The notes beneath the pieces are model-generated. The model was not told where the DNA came from. It ran no database searches and saw nothing but the letters and a program-made list of their open reading frames with translations. A program made the position numbers and the translations under genes. Below are positions 60,701-64,000 of a stretch of DNA of 64,000 bases, one piece after another. Position 1 is the first letter of the stretch, and every line of letters starts with the position of its first letter. The stretch is from NCBI GenBank assembly GCA_000310025.1, contig FN649727.1, forward strand, positions 5,309,468-5,373,467. The letters are read 5' to 3'. This DNA comes from Ectocarpus siliculosus. Taxonomy: Eukaryota > Sar > Phaeophyceae > Ectocarpales > Ectocarpaceae.

Positions 60701-63335
60701 CAAGAACTGCCACACAAAAGCACCGGTCGGTCTTCATGTCCACACGGTTCGTCTGTTGGCTCGCATAGACACAACGACAGGCCAGAGAACGCGCACACGA
60801 CCAATAAGGGATGCTTAGACAACGACAGCAAGGACAAGGAAGGTTACAAGGCAAACGCGACAGGGCAAACCTTGTCCAAGTCCGGCGCGAAGTCGGGGCC
60901 GGCGAGTTCCACGAGGACTGGGGTCGCCCCCACCATGCGAGCCGTGCTGAGATACCACGGAAATCCGGGATTAAAAATCAGCACCTGACACAAGGCGAAA
61001 CATGACGCACGCACCGAAAACACATGAGCACCTGACACAACGCTCTTTCCTCGGAAGTGTTTCTGTCCTCGTGATACGAGCAGCAGCGGTGAGTGTCGGT
61101 TTGTGCACGCATGCGGTAGGGTGAGCGTGACAATCGACACGATGCTGCTGTCAAAATGTTTGACAGCGCTGTCAACCACACACGAGATAGCACCACGTAT
61201 GCATATTCAAACACTATGTCGTACGTTGTACCATGTATCTGTACCAAACAGCCACAAAGCTATCGCCGGCTGATAATGAGTAAATATTGGCGGTTCCATT
61301 CTTCACTCGTATATGATGCACGAGATGGAAAATCCGATCCTACTCGGACGCCCCCCCTCTCTGCCCTGTCCACTCGACGTGTCACCATCTTGTAGTCATG
61401 GCTCTTGCTGTGGCATCACAACAGCTGTTCCAGTACGACTGAAACAAAGGCGGCCATTTGTACCGCCTCTTCTGCCTATTGGTCCGTGCCGCGGGACCCA
61501 CAGAAAAGGGCTCTGATTGCGCTCCTCCACCTCACCTCATCCCCGGGCCCAGCCAACGCCTTGAGGCTAATGTACAGACCCTCCGTTGCGCCAACTGTCA
61601 CCTGCAGGGAACGAGGAGGGCCGCGGGGACGTGCGAGCGATTTTTTCGGGTCGGACACTGTCGTGAGTGCTGTTCCTTGAACCGTCTCATGACGGCCTCC
61701 CAAGAACGACTTTCGGAAGAGCGGACGGCCACCGTAAATGGCTTCGAGAGAGCGTCGGGTTGGTACGGTACAGCAGTAGGGCTCCGACCCGAGAAGATAT
61801 GCATACCACCACAAACCCATGACCCCATGATGTCGTTCAAGGCTATCATCGTCGTTAGCGAAACACCATCATCGTTCGTTGCCACCACCACCATACACTC
61901 CAACGGCGAAACGAGTTGTGTGTCCACTTACTCACCAAGACATTTTCTGGCCCGATCGCCCTGTTCGTGGCCCCCTCTTGTAAGCCGTAGCACTTGTTGT
62001 AGTAGGTCGAGACCGCGCTCTGCAGGGACTTGAGCCCCGGCGGCAAGCTATATTGGTTCAGGGCCGTCTGGGTCCATTGGTTGGCAAAGCCCACACGGAG
62101 AGAAGGATTGCGTGGACCGAACATGTCAAACCCGGCGGGGAATATTGATGTGGATCAGTGGTGTACGAGATTCACAACAATAGGAGGGATGGGGTAATGC
62201 AGGAAGGGCAGCGGCGCCAAGCTGGGTTGGTCCTAAGAGTATTAGTTGCCTCCATCACGCACCCCTGTTGGGCGATTTTCCGTGCTCAACACACCAAGGT
62301 CGTGTCTACAATGAAGTAGGAAGATTTTATAAGTGCCCAAAACTGATGGCTTACAGTTGGGGTACCTCGTTAACGGCTCTCGAAAGAATTATGGCATGGT
62401 TCAATATAATTAGCATCCATCCTCTTCGTTGCGGAGCAATCGGTCGTACGAAAGCGGCACCTGGAAACGGGAAAAACGACTCACGCGGGGGTGCTGCAGT
62501 AGACTACACTTATAATCTGTATTGTAGCCTATTTTGTTGCAGGAAGCCTCGGCCTTCGTGTGGGATACGCGGACAGAACTACGCGCAAGCTTGCACGCTG
62601 GTAGCCAGGTTTCGTCAATCATGTTTGATGGCGAAGACACCATACACGCCTGTTTGATGGCGAAGACACCATACACGCCTGTTTGACGGCGAAGACACCA
62701 TACACGCCTGTCGCGTCGCCAGAGGCCAGTCTCGGCGGCACTTTACAGTTGTAAATTCGCCCCGTTCGCGCATGTTTCTCCAATTTGGATCTGCCCATGT
62801 TCTGTGTGTGCTGCTGTTGAAGTAAATAAAGGAACGGGGCGAACGCCACAACGACACGGCTCAATCGCGGCCACTCACCTTGCTCGGATCTGTCATCGTT
62901 TCGGCCGCAGCCGCTCGAGCCGCCATGGAGCCATCATAGTCTGGGAAGCCCTGGCCGAGGTTAACTACCCCAGGCTGGCGCGCAAGTACTGCGGAACAAT
63001 CACCACCGGGTGACGACAAAAGAGCAACCACTTCAGGAAAAGGACAGGAGACTCGTGGAAGAAAGGTCAAGATGACCCACCCAATGAGTGATGTACTTTG
63101 CACTTGTCGGTCTGCCCGTGGCTCTCCGGTACACATGTACACAAGCCGCTGTACGAGCAGGTGGGGAGTGGGGAGCCTGCGCTGCTGCTGCGCTGAGAGG
63201 CTGCTGTTGAAGGCACTCACTCACTCACTCACCTAGAAGCTCGTTCCAAATGCCGCCTGTGGTATTGCACTCGAACTCCGCAAGGGTCAAGTCCGAGAGG
63301 GGGGGGGTACCGACAGCATCTGAGGCTCCGCTCAT
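54743..63335 (-). CDS. PLP-dependent aminotransferase, kynurenine/glutamine transaminase type
   Basis: A complete gene of 12 exons, 416 residues: 63335-63233 (ATG), 62988-62879, 62067-61936, 61601-61536, 60984-60871, 60377-60294, 59825-59766, 59244-59130, 58627-58485, 58149-58066, 57623-57540, 54898-54743 (stop); every junction agrees in phase. Motifs in order: GVVNLGQGFPDYDG, LNQYSLPPG, VTVGATEGLYISLKAL, VLLINTPHNPCG, LFVISDE-VYENVTFG, CSASKLFSLTGWRVGWA (Lys that binds PLP), GGHFLVADTTPL and DRPLLRFAICK with the carboxylate-binding Arg. These define class I aminotransferases of the KAT1/KAT3 and plant methionine aminotransferase group; exact substrate cannot be told. No targeting peptide is apparent (N-terminus MSGASDAVGTPP), suggesting cytosol. 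Three introns (after 59766, 58485, 58066) start with GC. The last intron (2.6 kb) carries duplications. Confidence 0.95.
55413..55720. repeat. diverged direct duplication (about 163 bp period)
   Basis: GAGCGATAACGCTCGCTACGC (55420) recurs as GAACGATAACCTTCGTTACGC (55583), followed in both by GCAGCATACATG, ACACACACGTT and a TGTG(A/G)CCGAGG-then-G-run block. It lies in the last intron of the aminotransferase gene. Confidence 0.7.
56099..56515. repeat. tandem duplication with coding-like content, about 238 bp period
   Basis: Two units (starting 56099 and 56337) share GTTTGGTCGCCTACAAGGGT-type sequence, the GAAGAGGCCAATGT block, CTCGTTTTCGGGAGCT and AATGATGCC(A/G)AAAGGCC. On the plus strand both translate as VGAYR(F/L)VAYKGEEANVK, then GCARSP(F/L)DARFREL. 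The second is open to a stop near 56533; the first is interrupted. Inside the last intron of the aminotransferase gene. Confidence 0.7.
62623..62709. repeat. 29-bp minisatellite, three units
   Basis: Three head-to-tail copies starting GTTTGATGGCGAAGACACC at 62623, 62652 and 62681; the third has one substitution (GACGG). It is in the intron between aminotransferase exons 2 and 3. Confidence 0.9.
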
Positions 63336-63563
63336 AGTTGCCCTCTCGATCAGCGGACAACTGAGCCAACTGGAGCTGTGAATGGGGACCTGCCTGCTGA
63401 TTTGTGCGGTGCAATCGCATTGAGAAGGGGCTCCGTCAAATCGTAAATTAAGTGACTCGCTGGGACCACTCTCTCCGTTCCCTGTGGTGCTTCCGGTGCT
63501 TCTGTGTGTGCGCTGCTCTCTCTCTCTGCATCTCCTCTGCTCCACCTCTCTGCCCTGTGCGTC
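63336..63563. promoter_or_regulatory. short divergent intergenic (putative bidirectional promoter)
   Basis: Only 228 bases separate the start codons of the aminotransferase (-) and the targeted small protein (+). No TATA box is evident; a CTCTCTCTCTCTGC pyrimidine run lies at about 63515-63530. Shared promoter use is inferred from spacing only. Confidence 0.4.
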
Positions 63564-63924
63564 ATGAAGCTTGGATTGATTGCCTGCATCGCTCTGTCTG
63601 CCACCGGTTGCAGCGCCTTCGTTGCCCCCAGGTCTTCTGCTTCCACCGCACTCGCCAGACGCTCTTCTTCTCCGCCCGACGCAAGGTGTGTGTGTGTTGT
63701 ACACGGTTAATTTATGCGCGTTCGGCCCACCCTTTTGTTGCAGTGTGTGGCGCATGCCGTTGCTAAGAGTACCTGCCTCCTCAGAAGGCATGCAACATCG
63801 CAACATCGACGACTCTGCCCATGATATGTCTGGTATACTGGGGCAAATAGGAGAAGGATCCTGTGGATTGGAAAGGTTAATCAAGGTTGTGTACCTTCCA
63901 TGTGCTCTCGGAATTTGGAACTAA
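63564..63924 (+). CDS. short protein with bipartite plastid-targeting-like N-terminus
   Basis: Exon 1 (63564-63685, donor GTGTGT) and exon 2 (63744-63924, acceptor TTTTGTTGCAG, stop TAA) join in phase to about 100 residues. The start MKLGLIACIALSATGCSAFV is a signal peptide; the motif SAF-VAP at its end, followed by a Ser/Arg/Ala-rich stretch (APRSSASTALARRSSS), is the ASAFAP-type bipartite signal that directs proteins to the four-membrane plastid of heterokont algae. Exon 2 (SVWRMPLLRVPASSEGMQHR and onward) shows no known domain, and a further donor could lead to exons beyond the right edge, so the mature protein may be longer. Confidence 0.6.
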
Positions 63925-64000
63925 GGCCAACAGCCCACATGTGCATGTTTGGGCTTGGTTGGCACACCATGCAGCAAACCGGGATTTCGACCAGCGAGCG

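Noticed and set aside
1-64000. CRISPR arrays, bacterial operons, rRNA genes or an integrated large DNA virus
   Set aside because: No regularly spaced repeats, ribosome-binding sites, rRNA sequence or recognisable viral replication or integration genes were seen; gene structure is eukaryotic throughout.

Overview
This window looks like nuclear DNA of an intron-rich eukaryote, most likely a brown alga (Ectocarpus-like stramenopile). Genes are split into many short exons of about 60 to 200 bases with introns of roughly 0.1 to 3.4 kb. Mixed GC is moderate, and intergenic DNA and introns are full of short dispersed repeats. At the right edge, a protein begins with a signal-peptide-like segment followed by the SAFVAP motif, which is typical of heterokont plastid targeting. 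The organism assignment is inference; the gene calls rest on exon-by-exon translation with matching splice phases. An assembly gap of exactly 100 N lies at 42320-42419.

Layout from left to right. 1-2744: a dispersed repeat, then two minus-strand exons of a tubulin-tyrosine-ligase-like (TTLL) enzyme with a polyQ insertion. 4258-7100 (+): a five-exon, 126-residue protein resembling barrier-to-autointegration factor (BAF). 8316-~11.86 kb (-): HAT1, the type B histone acetyltransferase. 14698-18742 (-): a two-exon METTL13/EEF1AKMT4-like methyltransferase with a 3.4 kb intron that carries repeats. 19440-25543 (+): a coiled-coil, lebercilin-like gene. 25.5-34.5 kb: gene-poor, with a MITE-like element, a possible 73-residue CxxC protein and a tRNA-derived SINE. 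34571-35795 (-): a small PUB-domain protein. ~36.96-51.33 kb (+): a large UBE3C/UBE3B-type HECT ubiquitin ligase that spans the gap. ~52.1-53.0 kb (+): the last exon of a multi-pass membrane protein. 54743-63335 (-): a complete 12-exon, 416-residue kynurenine/glutamine-type aminotransferase. 63564-63924 (+): a short plastid- or ER-targeted protein, divergent from the aminotransferase.

The genes do not form one pathway. Two are chromatin-related (HAT1, BAF-like), two are microtubule- or cilium-related (TTLL, lebercilin-like) and two are ubiquitin-related (PUB, HECT ligase). The most notable global feature is the number of GC-AG introns. Seven donors begin with GC (three in the aminotransferase, three in the HECT ligase, one in the lebercilin-like gene), six of them supported by both reading phase and family homology, out of about 45-50 introns resolved here. 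The other notable items are the BAF-like protein outside animals, a repeat family present as full-length inverted copies and tandem internally deleted copies, and a partial exon duplication next to the gap.
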